Assembly: GCA_013339765.2 (NCBI GenBank)
Contig: JABSTR010001154.1
Span: forward strand, 1,116,001 to 1,180,000
Length of the DNA stretch: 64,000 nt
Source: Haemaphysalis longicornis
Lineage: Eukaryota; Arthropoda; Arachnida; Ixodida; Ixodidae
Direction: 5' to 3'
How positions within the stretch are numbered: position 1 is the first letter of the stretch; each line of letters starts with the position of its first letter. The notes beneath the pieces are model-generated. The model did not search any database and had not been told where the DNA came from. It saw nothing but the letters and a program-made list of their open reading frames with translations. Shown here piece by piece: positions 54,501-62,758 of this stretch. A program made the position numbers and the translations under genes.

Positions 54501-57500
54501 GGTTTAACTGTATTCACATTTCAGCTGTGTATGAAAAAAAAAAAAAAAGAAATTTCGGCTAACCCTGAAAGCTGCAGCAAAGGGATGCAAATAAAAGGGA
54601 GGGAAGTTGAATTTAAGTGTAGACGGGTGGAAGTTGCTTAATATGCTTATGGTGTTCTTTTAAAAGTTTTTCAGTGCTTAAATCAACACCGCTCAAGAAC
54701 AGTGCATAAATAAGAGAACCACTGAAAAATCAACGTCCAGTATTACTGCACCTTTTCACTGACCTGTTTGTAGCTGCATCGATTGTGAATACACAAGGGG
54801 AGAGTTACGCAGGTAAAGACGAACGTTTATAGAAACGAATGTTTGTGCTTAGGCTGAATAAATACATTGTGGTGCATTTTCTCTTTGAGTGAATTCATTG
54901 GTTTTGCTTTTTGTCGTTCTGTGGTCTACGTTTCCCTCATCACCCTGAGCATTTTTTTTCACATGGAGGGGCTTGTTTAGCTAACCACTTTCTTTGCCTG
55001 GGCTGCTTGTCTTCTGCTCGGCAGAGGTGAAGAGGCAGCTGAGTTCGCTCATGCTGCTCGAGCACGAGTTGCCCACGGTGTCCTCGGAGGCCAAGACGAC
55101 CGACGACTGCCTGGTCAGCAGCCTGGCGACCGTCTCAAACAGCTGCCGAAAGGTGCGCCAACCCACGTGCCCCTCGTTTTCAGTGCGCCCCATACCCAAC
55201 ACACAGGGCGTTACGATTGTAACTGAGCCACTTTAAATCTTTTTATTGTAGTGTTTTTTCCCCCCAGACAACCACGCATTTGAATGTGCTCAGATTTTGC
55301 GCAGTGGTTCCATTTTATGTTTCATCTTGTTTAACAATAAGATTATGGACCACACTTATCTGCTTATTCGGAAATCAAATAAAAACAACGTTTTGCCCAT
55401 GGCAGCCTCGGCTGGGAAAGGCGGTGAAAGGCATTTGTGGAATGGGGACGCTACCCATCTCCGTTGAAATGAGGTGTTCTGTGGGAGGCAAAATGTTCTC
55501 TTTTAGCGGCAATAGATTGTGCTGCTAAATTGCAGCTTGAAAATGATCATACAGTGAGGCTTCACACTGGTCATAGTCATGGTCATGGTCAAAGCTGCGA
55601 TGGCAACACCAGTTGTTTGTGAACCTGGCCATCACCACCTGATCTTATGTGACACCAGTGTTTTTTCCATGAAGACAAAATATGTTTGTTTTATTCAAGA
55701 GATTTGGTGTTTTATAGTGCCCTCAGTGCTTGTCTGGCAGCAATCGATGTATTCTTCGCTGAGAAATTAAATATTTTAAGCTGAAATTTCAATTCTCCTG
55801 CATAATCGCATGTTTCGCGGCGTTGGCAATGACATATCCAGGGCACGGCCTTAAGAGTGAACATGGTGTGCTGACCAGGCCTGCTGTGATCTCGGAGACA
55901 GCCATTTGGTTATCTTGTTTATCTCCCGCTTTCATAGATGGTGCTGCAATACTGCTGAAGTGCCAGTGTTGGCACTCTGCTTCTGACCACACCTCTATAC
56001 CTGCTGTATTCTTAATACGACTGATAGAAATTGCTTCCTAAAGCATAAGCCATGAGTCCACAAACATGGTCAAGTGAGTGGCCATGCCGCTTTTCTCAGT
56101 TGGCTAGTGTTGTGTCAGACAGGCCCAACATGCCTAATGGCTGTGTTAAATTTAGCTCATAGTCTTTTTACAGCAGCAAGAATGGTGGGGCTAACAATTT
56201 AAGTTACAAACGCACGCATAACATTGAACAAGTTAGAGCAGCACTTTGCCGGCTGCACTGACTTACACACGTACATGTAAACATAGAAGTACCGAAGCGT
56301 ACTGCTGTTGCCACTGCACACGCTATCCTTGTTACAGCTGTACAGCACTGCGGCATTTCGGGGTTGTCTCAGATGACACTGGCTGATTGGCGTAAGCGGC
56401 GGTGTCCTACGCGGCCGTATTTGTCGAGCGAGCACCATGGCTGCGTTCCAATTCAGGGACAGCTTGGTAGACAGGTTACGGAACAGTCGAACTAGACGTC
56501 TAAGGAAGCAGAATTGGAATGGCGCAGCGGTCACCAACGCGGATGACAACTTTGTAGTAGCAGACGTGTTGGATAACGCAGGTTTTGAAAATTATATTGC
56601 CGTTATTTTTACAAACATTATGTAATTAACTAGTAAATATATACTAAATATCTCAATAAAATAACATGTTAATTTGTCACAACATTAGTACACAAAAAAG
56701 TCGCACTGGCGTCACATAGTAGTTTAGACAGGAAGGTAGCGTGCATCGTTGCTGACTTCGATGCTGTTTCTTCAAAGCAGTCTTCGTTGACTGCTTCGTT
56801 CGAATCGGAATGGAGCTTAACATGGCGGACTGTCCACAAAGACGGCAACGAAGCCGTTTAAAGGGTAAATTGGAACGCACCACATGTCTCACGAAACGAT
56901 TACTACCTACTGTAACAAAAACAAGCCAGGTGCAAATACGGTTAAAAACAAAGCATAGGCATGAAATGGCCCAGCGCAGTATGGTGGCAGCACCATCTAG
57001 GAGGACTGATGGCAAACAAAGCTCTGCAGTCGGCTGCCAAGCCTAATGGCGCACTAGGTTTCACTTGGAGACCTGTTCTTGTGACGTCATTGCAGACGTC
57101 ATGGAAACACACAATTTGGCGGGATAATCAAAATTTTAAGTTAAATTGATTATTTTCTCAGTGACTAAAGCATTATTTGCTGCCGGACAAGCACTGGGGG
57201 CACTGTAAAACACCAAATGTTTCAAATAAGGCAAACTTGTACTTTGTCTGCATGACCCCTTTAAGTCTTAATGGGAGTCCTTGAGTCACATGCGTGTTTC
57301 TGTTGAGAAGGATGTTCATGCGTGCACTGCTCCTCTCTGTCCCTTGGCCCCCTCTTTGCGGCGCAGCTGTCGCGAGCGCTCGAGGGCCACAGCAAGGTGC
57401 TGCTGCGCAGGGAAGCCTACCAGTGCAGGGGCCTTGTGGGCGCAGAGGCCCTCTGCACGTCCCACCTGGGGCCGCACGTGGCACCCCTCAGGCAGCGGGG

Positions 57501-60500
57501 GGCCGCCTACCTCAGGAGCTGCCAGCTGGTGAGTGGGGGATGGGCCTGGCTTCGAAAGGATCACCACTGGCTGGGTGAACGTTTCGCTGGTCCCATACGG
57601 TGCTCAGGGGGCCTGCACTAAAAGGCAGAAGGTTAAAAAAAAATGATAAAGATGTCCCTGTATCTTTTGCTCCCACAGCGGTAGCTCAGTGGCTAAGGCA
57701 GTGCTGCACAGGTACACGAGTTTGATCCCAACTGCGGCAGCCACTTTTAGGGTCTAGGTGGAAAACAAAGATACCTGCGTGTAGCAAGATCAGTGCGTAG
57801 TAAAGATGTCCAGGAGGTCCGAATTAATTCGCAGCGCTCTCCTACAGCATGCCTCGTAGTCCAGTTGCAGCTTTTGGGCATGAAGCTTCAGTTTTAACTT
57901 TTCTTTTAAAAACTTGCATCTTTGTTCTTGCACTATGGGCGGTATTTGTTCCCTGAGCCCACCTGTAAACTATTGAGTGCAATTAACAGATACCCACCCT
58001 TAGTTTTAGTGGGACGTCACAGGCTTCCCCTTGTTAGGTTTTGCTCAAATTTTAATGATGACAGTCGCTGCAAGTTTAAAAAAAGAAATCAGGTTACAGG
58101 GATTGTTGAATGCCTGTGTTGCTTTGAAGGACAGCAGTTCTCTTAATGCAATGTAACGGGGCTTTCTCATTCCATGCAGAAAGTACAAAAAGCGCATCCG
58201 ATGTTGGAGTCTGAAAGGATGCTCACAACTTTGTTATGGATAAGCTTGATTCTGCAAGTGCCTTGGCTAACATGTTTATGGCCTCCTCCTCCTCTTCTAT
58301 TTCTTTTTCTTATCTCTTCAACAGTACACAAAAAGCCCCGATTGTGTGCCATACAGCGTAGCAATCGAGAACTCTGGAGCCCTCCAGAGCCATGTTGAAA
58401 ACAAGGAGTCAATTGCCCAGCAGGTGAGATGGCTGTAGCAGTTCAAGGGTATTCATTTCTTCTACCCCATGCCAACATATCTGTTTTAACTCCTTCAAAT
58501 TGTGCGTTGCAACTATTTCTCGGAGTATCTTGGCATTCGAAACCTTCCCAGATGTTCTGATTAAGCCGAAGCTATTGATTACAGCTCGTCGTACACACTA
58601 CAAGACACTGAACTGCAGCAAGTAGAAAATGTTCTCCTAGTTGTCCGCGTGCAGTGTGTTGTACTCGTCTTTATTTATCTTTTTTTTTTCTTTCTCTTTT
58701 ATTTCAGCTTGAGAGTTTGAAGAACAAAGTGAGGAAGCTCGAGGAGGTGAGCGGCTTCTACCTATTTTGTCCCTTCTGCTCAGCTGGGCAGTGCTGCTGT
58801 CTGTACAACCTACTTGAATATTCTTCTGTGTTGTGCCCGCTTATAAATTCAGGAAAAGGAGCACTGGATGCTGGAGTGGCAGCTTACACAAGCCAAGTAC
58901 GAAAGGCAGGCCAAGGTGAGGAGGCAGGGTCAGCTGACCACCCAGGCACTTTTGCTGGAGTGGTTGGTTGCAGCAGAGCTTTTTCATGTGCCTGTTTGCA
59001 TGCATAAAGCTACACATCACAGTGCATGGACTTCGCTAGTGCAGTTGTTCTTTCTGAACACATAATGCTTCTTTTATAAGCTGAGCAGATCTTCCAGGTT
59101 TTTTTTTGGTAGAGAAAATGCAAGAAACACATCATTCACCATCAATAGATCAGTGTACCTAGTTTGCAGTTACAACGTCGCTTGTCAGCAGCTGTTCGAT
59201 GAACTTTAGCTGGAGTGCATTGGCAACCTGACCTCTAGAAATCATGTTCGTTTGTAGATCAAATGCTTCACACCGTACTTTTTATCTCGTTTCGATGCAC
59301 TTGACATCCCTGTATTGCATTGATATTTCGGTTTGAGCACTTTGTTGATGTTGATATTTCGCTGCACACGCCAACTTAACCACTTTGAGGTTGCTGCCAC
59401 ACACTTTGTTCCAACTCTCGTCTCTCCATTTCCCGCCACCAGGATGTGTTGCCGGAATCAGGACAGCCCTCGAACCAAGGTGAAGGTCAGTAGTCTCTTT
59501 GAGGGCCTCAAGACGAAGTCATTCATCGGTCGCATTCTGTGTGTATGGCTGGAGCAGCTTGTGAATAGGGGTTCCCTTTGCAGGCGATGGCAACGACGGC
59601 CGGGTGATAGCGGAGCACTTCAAGGCGCGCATGAAGGAGATGATCCGACAGTGCCAGCTGGCCGACAGCAAGGCGGTCCACTTCTACTCCGAGGCAGGGC
59701 CCTCCTTCTTTTTCTTCCCTTCTCGCGTGCATGCACACACGGCATTAGTATTTCCCATAGTGAGAATTGGGCTTCTCTGCACACTTAGGGTTTTAAAATG
59801 CTGAGTAGCGTGGGCCGTGTGCACATTCGAGGGCCAGGAAAGAGTAGCGCAGTCTGTCTCATTCAGAGAACAGCCCCTAAGGGGGTGAAAATGGGTAGGT
59901 AGTGTGGCGGGGTATGAAAGGGAGCAGATGAGTGGCAAGCAATCTTGACCTTTATTAATCACACTGTGTGAGGGGGAGGTTTTTGAGAACAAGGTCCAAG
60001 CAAATGAAGAAGAACAAAGTTGTGGTAATGCTGGAATGACAAGTTTGACCTGAGCTAACCTGTGCACTACAGTGAGCCCCGCACAGTGCAGATTCTCTCT
60101 TACGGTAGTAGTAGTAGTAGCCTGCCCCCCTGTTCACCGTGTCTCTCTCTCTGCCTCTGTGCGTGCAGTGCAAGGCCCTGCAGAAGCGGCTCCACCTGGC
60201 CGAACAGCACAAGGTGGAGCTGGAGAACCAGCTTCAGGACACACAGCTGCTGCTGCAGCAGCTCAGGGTAACCGGCGTCAACCCTCCTGGCACTCTTCAA
60301 ACAACTCGCTTCAATGTGCACATGGCTAGCGATGAACCTGACGCCAAGTGGCAGGAGCAGTGGGATGGTTGTGCATTTCAGAAGGCCTGACGCGTGAAGA
60401 TTCGTAGGTCTGGCGTAGTAAAAACTTCACATTTGCTCTTGCATTTGATATCTGTCTCGTTAGGATGTTCACCTAGCCAGCAGTATTTTGAGACCAAACA

Positions 60501-62758
60501 CTGACATTTACATGTCTGGTCCATTGTGACAGCATTTACGTTTACTTTAAGGATGTACATTGAAAGATCGGGTGGTGTGTGTATGTGCAGCGAGGCTTTC
60601 TTTGCCACTGTTGGCCAGTGCTCAAACCCTTCTCCGTTTGCTTGTTGAGACGGGCTGAAGTAAGTCGTGTAACTCACTGCAGAGAAGTTGGCACATTTTG
60701 GCAGCACCCAGTGCCCATATCTGCTAAGCATAAGCTTGCATGTGCAATTTCCATTTTGAGCAGGCTTGCCCCATTTTAAATGCTCTGGCTTACGGGCAAA
60801 ATATGAATGCTTTCGTGTATGCAAAGCTTCGGCACACAGAGGCAATCGCACTGCTGCAGTGCATTTCATAGCACGGACGTTGCATCATCACGTAGAAGCT
60901 ACCTAGAAGTTTGTACTGTGAACTCAGTGGAGGTCAAGCAGTGCTTGTACGGTGCCGGTAAAAAGCACCAAGCCTTGATACATGCTTTGAGCTTTGATAC
61001 CGATAACTTGTGTCCACTGCGCAGGATCCGATTGCACGCACTGTACGTGCTCTGGCGGACGTGGCGTTATTGATGTGTGCTACATTGAAGTTGTTCGGCT
61101 ACAGCAGGTGGCTGTGCAAATAACTGCAAGCACAAATAAACTCGCAAGGGCTGCGTGGCAGTGGCTGACATTAGAGCACAGCGTTTGTGTGATAGTGGAA
61201 GAGCGCACTTAGAGAATAACGTGCCTTGAACACCTTAGGTGAGATCGCAAAGATGGCCACTAGATTTCTCTCTGGCGGCTCTCGTTGCAATCTCTCCCAT
61301 GTGGTGCCACTGCTCTGGCAATAGCACAAGATGGACTTCCTTCTGCACTCCGTAGAGTGTGAGGCCAGAGAGACTGCCGATTCCTTCACTCTAAGGCAGG
61401 CCATAAAGGGGCTTGCTGGTTTACATTGTGATTTACAGTGTGGTAGCAACATTGGTTATGCATGCAGTGGTGTCCCCTTAGAATGCATGTGTTCCGAAGC
61501 TGTGGCTTTGCGAGTGCGTACATTTTGCAATTCTGGGAGAGCTTTTTGACATGAGCAAATGCCAGCCTGTGCGACACATTTGGGTTGAGCTTCTTCAGCA
61601 GTCCTATGCTTCGCTCCTGTGCTGTCTCACATGACCTTGGTGATCAGCGCTTCATTTATCAGATGATTGTGCGCTGAGCTTCTGAAATGTGCTGCAGGCA
61701 AAAATCACAGAGGCTGCTGGTGGTAGCAGTTTGTTTTTGTCATCCTTTTTTTTTTTTTTTCCTTGCTTGTGGGGAGCTGGTTTCAGTGAAGTGTTCCACT
61801 GCCTGTGCTGCTGTGACCAGCAGAAGTGTGCAGAGGCGCTGCAAGTTTTAAAGCAAAGCTTTAGTGTTCTCACTGATGGTGTCTGCAACTTGAAAATGCC
61901 CTGCAGGAAAGTCAACTTTCTCCGGCGATGATGATGTATGATCGTAGGTGAAGTGAAAGAAAAAAACGCTTCAGTGGCTGGAATCGAACGTGGGTCCTTC
62001 ATGTTATGAATCCGGCGTCCATGCGATTGCTCCATTTCAACATGGTTGAAACTCAGTTCAAAATCAGACAACATCCAAACAATCCATCACAAGAAAGCTT
62101 CGCATGAAACCATCGTCGTCGTTAGACAGAGGGGTGCATGGTTTTTCCACAATGTTTGCACACATCTTGAGAAAGGGTGCATGTTAAGAGAATAAAATGA
62201 TAAACATAAACAAACACAATAGTGCATAAGCCTGTAGGCATCAGTGGAAAGCTAGCAGTGCATGCCATAAGTGCGCCGTAAGTGCAGAAAAAAATTCTGA
62301 CCAATAGCGGGCGTCTCCACGTTGCGATATCTGAAAGCACATGGAAGGGGTGGCAAGGTTTTCAGCGTAATAGGGAGCTTCCTGCTGTTCATGTTCAGCT
62401 CAGGTGTCCGCAAGCACATAGCCCCATGATTAACCGTTTTCTAAACGTGTTTCAGGGCCCTTTTAAAGCCCAGCATACGTGATGTTTTGTGGCAGAAATA
62501 CTCCTGCCGTGAATAGCGCCTGCAGGGAGCATGCAGTGGCAGTTCTTCCTGCAGCAGGTGCGATTCTGTCTTCCTCCTCTCTCACCCTGGTGCTGGTGTG
62601 GGTGGACGCAGGACGAGATGCGGTCGACGGCTCGCAGCTACGAGGACCAGCTGAGCACGATGAGCGAGCACCTGGCCAGCATGAACGAGCGGCTGACCCA
62701 GCAGAGGGACGAGATCGACGCCCTCCGGCACGGCCCCTCCTCCTCCTCCACGACCAAG
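39457..62758 (+). CDS. PPP1R21: PPP1R21 (KLRAQ motif protein, FERRY complex subunit), last exon not placed
   Basis: A long coiled-coil protein of early endosomes. In mammals it is a subunit of the FERRY complex, a Rab5 effector that links mRNA and ribosomes to endosomes; it was first named as a protein phosphatase 1 regulator. Twenty-one exons join in phase to 764 residues (human about 780). Order: KLRAQ coiled coil (KYQKLAYEYSK, LRAQAQVLKK; 1-94), further coiled coil (95-232), a central helical domain (about 234-600, with HTYAEQRVR, YLQPIEEAY, LEHELPT), then C-terminal coiled coil with EKEHWMLEWQL, QLADSKAVHFYSE and RSYEDQLSTMSEHL. ATG 39457 is the first in-frame ATG after a TAG at 39334. 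The final exon, a short basic tail in mammals, must lie after 62758 and may be outside the window. Assignment is firm; a few splice choices are noted at the exons. Confidence 0.95.
39529..40060. other. PPP1R21 intron 1
   Basis: 532 bases. The first part is still CpG-rich. Nothing else is visible. Confidence 0.85.
40061..40129 (+). CDS. PPP1R21: PPP1R21 exon 2: KLRAQ motif
   Basis: Codes residues 25-47 (LRAQAQVLKKAVAEEQ and on). With Lys24 from exon 1 it gives the KLRAQ motif that names the family. Acceptor TCTCTGACAG, donor GTAATC, phase 0. Confidence 0.95.
40194..40334 (+). CDS. PPP1R21: PPP1R21 exon 3: N-terminal coiled coil
   Basis: Codes residues 48-94, a heptad-rich helix with LNFCNQQLTKRVGFLQEEL. 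It contains KRVGF (76-80), which fits the RVxF pattern used by proteins that bind protein phosphatase 1. The preceding intron is only 64 nt. Donor GTAGTA. Confidence 0.95.
40868..41130 (-). mobile_element. LTR fragment with primer-binding site
   Basis: On the minus strand: TATATAAGTG (TATA box, about 41000-40991), CCAATAAACATTGG (poly-A signal) and, after the LTR end, TGGCGACCAGGAGGGG, a common primer-binding site of Ty3/Gypsy or Pao elements. No coding part follows. The outer border is approximate. Confidence 0.55.
41381..41620 (+). mobile_element. Ruka-like SINE, full length
   Basis: A box TGGCGGCTCAGTGGCTAAGG (41383-41402), degenerate B box GGGTTAAGTTCC (41429-41440), then the shared body and an AATTAAAT-type tail. 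Same orientation as PPP1R21. Confidence 0.75.
41804..41924. repeat. Palindrome of GGTCCCAGCTGGGA words
   Basis: Outer arms CCCAGGAGAAAATGTAGCTG and CAGCTACCATTTTCTCTTGGG pair, and the centre has a second near-perfect pair (TCCCAGCTGGGACCAGCTG / ATCCCAGCTGGGA). The total is about 120 bases. Confidence 0.75.
42119..42214 (+). CDS. PPP1R21: PPP1R21 exon 4
   Basis: Codes residues 95-126, ending RIEENEKLHLQ, which matches the human KKIEENERLHIQ block. Acceptor CCTGTCCCAG, donor GTACGT, phase 0. Confidence 0.95.
42215..43505. other. PPP1R21 intron 4
   Basis: 1.3 kb of AT-rich sequence in which I see nothing. Confidence 0.8.
43506..43670 (+). CDS. PPP1R21: PPP1R21 exon 5: coiled coil
   Basis: Codes residues 127-181, a charged heptad helix (VEAEHRRVVEQLEAELEQV, then SRLTQERAKLE). 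Acceptor GGGGACAG, donor GTGCGT, phase 0. GC-rich relative to its AT-rich introns. Confidence 0.94.
43671..45356. other. PPP1R21 intron 5
   Basis: 1.7 kb. Only short runs of T and A (near 44640 and 44683) stand out. Confidence 0.8.
45357..45415 (+). CDS. PPP1R21: PPP1R21 exon 6
   Basis: Codes residues 182-200 (LKLKSCEKELKEVSAKNEQ) plus two bases. Acceptor ACCTTACAG, donor GTAAAG, phase 2 out. Sequence conservation is modest; phase and position support it. Confidence 0.9.
45492..45586 (+). CDS. PPP1R21: PPP1R21 exon 7
   Basis: Completes Ser201 and codes residues 202-232 (ESKLAEVTEDLGGRLAEAET and on). It matches the human HEDLSGRLEESLSII block. The preceding intron is 76 nt. Donor GTGAGT, phase 1 out. 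Confidence 0.93.
45587..46140. other. PPP1R21 intron 7
   Basis: 554 bases with no recognisable content. Confidence 0.8.
46141..46355 (+). CDS. PPP1R21: PPP1R21 exon 8: central helical domain
   Basis: Completes Gly233 and codes residues 234-304, including LVPELSQALSTLHTYAEQRV, close to human LVTALLNFHTYTEQRI. The donor is taken as GTG|GTGAGC. An in-frame alternative one codon earlier (CAA|GTGGTG) would drop one Val; the later site is the better consensus. Confidence 0.94.
47334..47364. repeat. Perfect 14-bp hairpin with 3-base loop
   Basis: AATGCTAGCTTTGC, loop GTT, then GCAAAGCTAGCATT. No T run follows, so a terminator-like role is not implied. Confidence 0.8.
47752..47992. repeat. Diverged tandem duplication of about 115 bp
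   Basis: GGTGAGGGTGAAACAGCCGC is echoed by GGTGAGGGTTTAACGGCTGC, and CTTCAGCGTAAGCG by CTTCAGCGCAAGCG, in the same order. Origin unknown. Confidence 0.5.
48163..48264 (+). CDS. PPP1R21: PPP1R21 exon 9
   Basis: Codes residues 305-338, including FAQHLHGNVAYLQPIEEAY, which matches human FSQYLHENASYVRPLEEGM. Acceptor GTGGTGCAG, donor GTGAGT, phase 0. Confidence 0.95.
48265..49066. other. PPP1R21 intron 9
   Basis: 802 bases; nothing recognised. Confidence 0.8.
49067..49155 (+). CDS. PPP1R21: PPP1R21 exon 10
   Basis: Codes residues 339-367, including YVSYLNKLLPYIML, matching human YICFLRKILPYQL. Acceptor GCTGTGCAG, donor GTGAGT, phase 2 out. It is followed by an intron of only 35 nt. Confidence 0.93.
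49156..49190 (+). other. PPP1R21: 35-nt intron in PPP1R21
   Basis: Starts GTGAGT and ends CTTTTGCAG. Both exons keep phase 2 across it, and reading through gives a stop at the third base after the exon. It is the shortest intron in the window by far. Confidence 0.75.
49191..49396 (+). CDS. PPP1R21: PPP1R21 exon 11
   Basis: Completes Arg368 and codes residues 369-436, ending KFDKMDRYLLLLSEK, which matches human VFEKLQTYIALLALP. The acceptor is TTTTGCAG; the neighbouring AG two bases later would lead to a stop. Without removal of the 35 nt before it, the frame hits TGA at once. Donor GTGATT, phase 1 out. Confidence 0.88.
49813..52200 (+). mobile_element. Family A TTAA element, copy 3, split by another element
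   Basis: Left part 49813-49941 (TTAAAGCGGCCATGCAGACA) and right part 51715-52200 join into the same order as copy 1. The far terminal repeat is missing. The insertion point is a TTAA inside this element. Confidence 0.7.
49938..51718. mobile_element. TTAA-flanked element nested in family A copy 3
   Basis: Begins TTAAAGGGGTCCTGAAA and ends TTTCAGGGCCCCTTTAA, inverted repeats of 17 bases with one mismatch, including the TTAA targets. 1.78 kb; open frames inside (for example 50595-51431) show no transposase motif. A similar right end (TTTCAGGGCCC) is found at 62451. Confidence 0.75.
52498..52596 (+). CDS. PPP1R21: PPP1R21 exon 12
   Basis: Completes Gly437 and codes residues 438-469 (VGYVAVVGNLVAVAKGLWED and on). 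Weakly similar to human SSVLTNVGAALHGFHDVM, but phases fit on both sides. Acceptor ACCGTGCAG, donor GTATTT, phase 1 out. Confidence 0.87.
52651..52980. mobile_element. TA-flanked MITE with TACCGTATTTGCA ends
   Basis: Left end TACCATATTTGCATGATTCT and right end (minus strand) TACCGTATTTGCACGATTCT match at 18 of 20 bases and continue to about 33. 330 bp, non-coding. Confidence 0.78.
53500..54510. mobile_element. TA-flanked CAGTTAAACCTGG-ended element
   Basis: Left end CAGTTAAACCTGGATATAAC and right end (minus strand) CAGTTAAACCTGGTTGTAAC are inverted repeats with TA on both sides. 1.0 kb, no transposase; the termini suggest the pogo/Tigger group. Confidence 0.72.
55025..55152 (+). CDS. PPP1R21: PPP1R21 exon 13
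   Basis: Completes Glu470 and codes residues 471-512, including LEHELPT and TTDDCLVSSL, matching human IEHELPT and TTNDCILSSV. Acceptor CTCGGCAG, donor GTGCGC, phase 0 out. Confidence 0.94.
55664..56130 (+). mobile_element. Family A element, copy 4 (fragment)
   Basis: CCATGAAGACAAAATATGTT and CTTGTCTGGCAGCAA match the start of family A; further matches continue in order but weakly. Ends are lost. Confidence 0.55.
56265..57264 (-). mobile_element. Family A element, copy 5, with a nested insertion
   Basis: On the minus strand it starts TTAAAGGGGTCATGCAGACA and follows copy 3 closely (CTTGTCCGGCAGCAAATAAT). The match is interrupted at 56879-56442 and then resumes. The far end is missing. Confidence 0.68.
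56442..56879. mobile_element. Small inverted-repeat element nested in family A copy 5
   Basis: Ends TGCGTTCCAATT (56442-56453) and AATTGGAACGCA (56868-56879) are perfect 12-base inverted repeats. The family A sequence is continuous on either side of it. 438 bp, no coding content. Confidence 0.65.
57367..57528 (+). CDS. PPP1R21: PPP1R21 exon 14
   Basis: Codes residues 513-566, ending RQRGAAYLRSCQL, which matches human YKKKAAAYMKSL. Acceptor GCGGCGCAG, donor GTGAGT, phase 0. GC-rich. Confidence 0.93.
57529..58324. other. PPP1R21 intron 14
   Basis: 796 bases, with one SINE (57674-57900). The rest is featureless until the CT-rich acceptor tract of exon 15. Confidence 0.8.
57674..57900 (+). mobile_element. 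Ruka-like SINE
   Basis: A box GTAGCTCAGTGGCTAAGG (57681-57698) and B box GAGTTTGATCCC, then the shared body (AAAGATGTCCAGGAGGTCCG). Same orientation as PPP1R21. Confidence 0.75.
58325..58423 (+). CDS. PPP1R21: PPP1R21 exon 15
   Basis: Codes residues 567-599, including CVPYSVAIENSGAL and ending ESIAQQ, matching human SVPYEEALANR and REGLAQQ. The acceptor has a strong pyrimidine tract ending TTCAACAG. Donor GTGAGA, phase 0. Confidence 0.92.
58708..58746 (+). CDS. PPP1R21: PPP1R21 exon 16: 39-nt microexon
   Basis: Codes residues 600-612 (LESLKNKVRKLEE), a short piece of coiled coil. Acceptor is a T-rich tract ending ATTTCAG, donor GTGAGC. Phase 0 on both sides, so skipping would keep the frame. 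Confidence 0.92.
58853..58915 (+). CDS. PPP1R21: PPP1R21 exon 17
   Basis: Codes residues 613-633, starting EKEHWMLEWQL, almost identical to human EKEHWMLEAQL. Acceptor AAATTCAG, donor GTGAGG, phase 0. Confidence 0.95.
58916..59442. other. PPP1R21 intron 17
   Basis: 527 bases; nothing recognised. Confidence 0.75.
59443..59479 (+). CDS. PPP1R21: PPP1R21 exon 18: short linker, two possible donors
   Basis: Codes residues 634-645 (DVLPESGQPSNQ) plus one base. It replaces a longer unconserved linker in mammals, so support is from splice sites and phase only. Donor GTGAAG after 59479; a second donor GTCAGT after 59485 is in the same phase and would add Gly-Glu. Confidence 0.72.
59584..59693 (+). 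CDS. PPP1R21: PPP1R21 exon 19, followed by a GC donor
   Basis: Completes Gly646 and codes residues 647-682, ending QCQLADSKAVHFYSE, matching human LQLADSKSVHFYAE. The exon must end after GAG, where the intron starts GCAGGG. There is no GT in the right place, so this is a GC-AG intron or a base change from GT. Confidence 0.9.
59694..60168 (+). other. PPP1R21 intron 19 (GC-AG)
   Basis: 475 bases starting GCAGGG and ending GTGCAG. A short GTA repeat lies at about 60103-60120. Confidence 0.75.
60169..60267 (+). CDS. PPP1R21: PPP1R21 exon 20: C-terminal coiled coil
   Basis: Codes residues 683-715 (CKALQKRLHLAEQHKVELEN and on), matching human CRALSKRLALAEKSKESL. The acceptor follows a CT-rich tract ending GCGTGCAG. 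Donor GTAACC, phase 0. Confidence 0.94.
60268..62611. other. PPP1R21 intron 20
   Basis: 2.3 kb. A tRNA-like SINE is visible at 61935-62072, and a terminal repeat TTTCAGGGCCC at 62451 resembles the end of the element at 51718. Nothing else is recognised. Confidence 0.75.
61935..62072 (-). mobile_element. tRNA-derived SINE fragment
   Basis: On the minus strand TGGAGCAATCGCATGGAC resembles an A box and ACGTTCGATTCC a good B box, about 30 bases apart, followed by an A/T-rich body. Different from the Ruka-like copies. Confidence 0.5.
62612..62758 (+). CDS. PPP1R21: PPP1R21 exon 21: conserved C-terminal motif
   Basis: Codes residues 716-764, with RSYEDQLSTMSEHLASMNE, matching human KRSYEDQLSMMSDHLCSMNE, and ending in a Ser-rich stretch and TTK. 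Acceptor GGACGCAG, donor GTGCAT, phase 0. About 15 more residues are expected from a further exon. Confidence 0.94.

Larger units (their letters stand above)
52597..55024. other. PPP1R21 intron 12
   Basis: 2.4 kb, with two TA-flanked inverted-repeat elements (52651-52980 and 53500-54510). Confidence 0.8.
55153..57366. other. PPP1R21 intron 13
   Basis: 2.2 kb, mostly two family A copies in opposite orientation (55664-56130 and 56265-57264), the second split by a small element. Confidence 0.8.
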
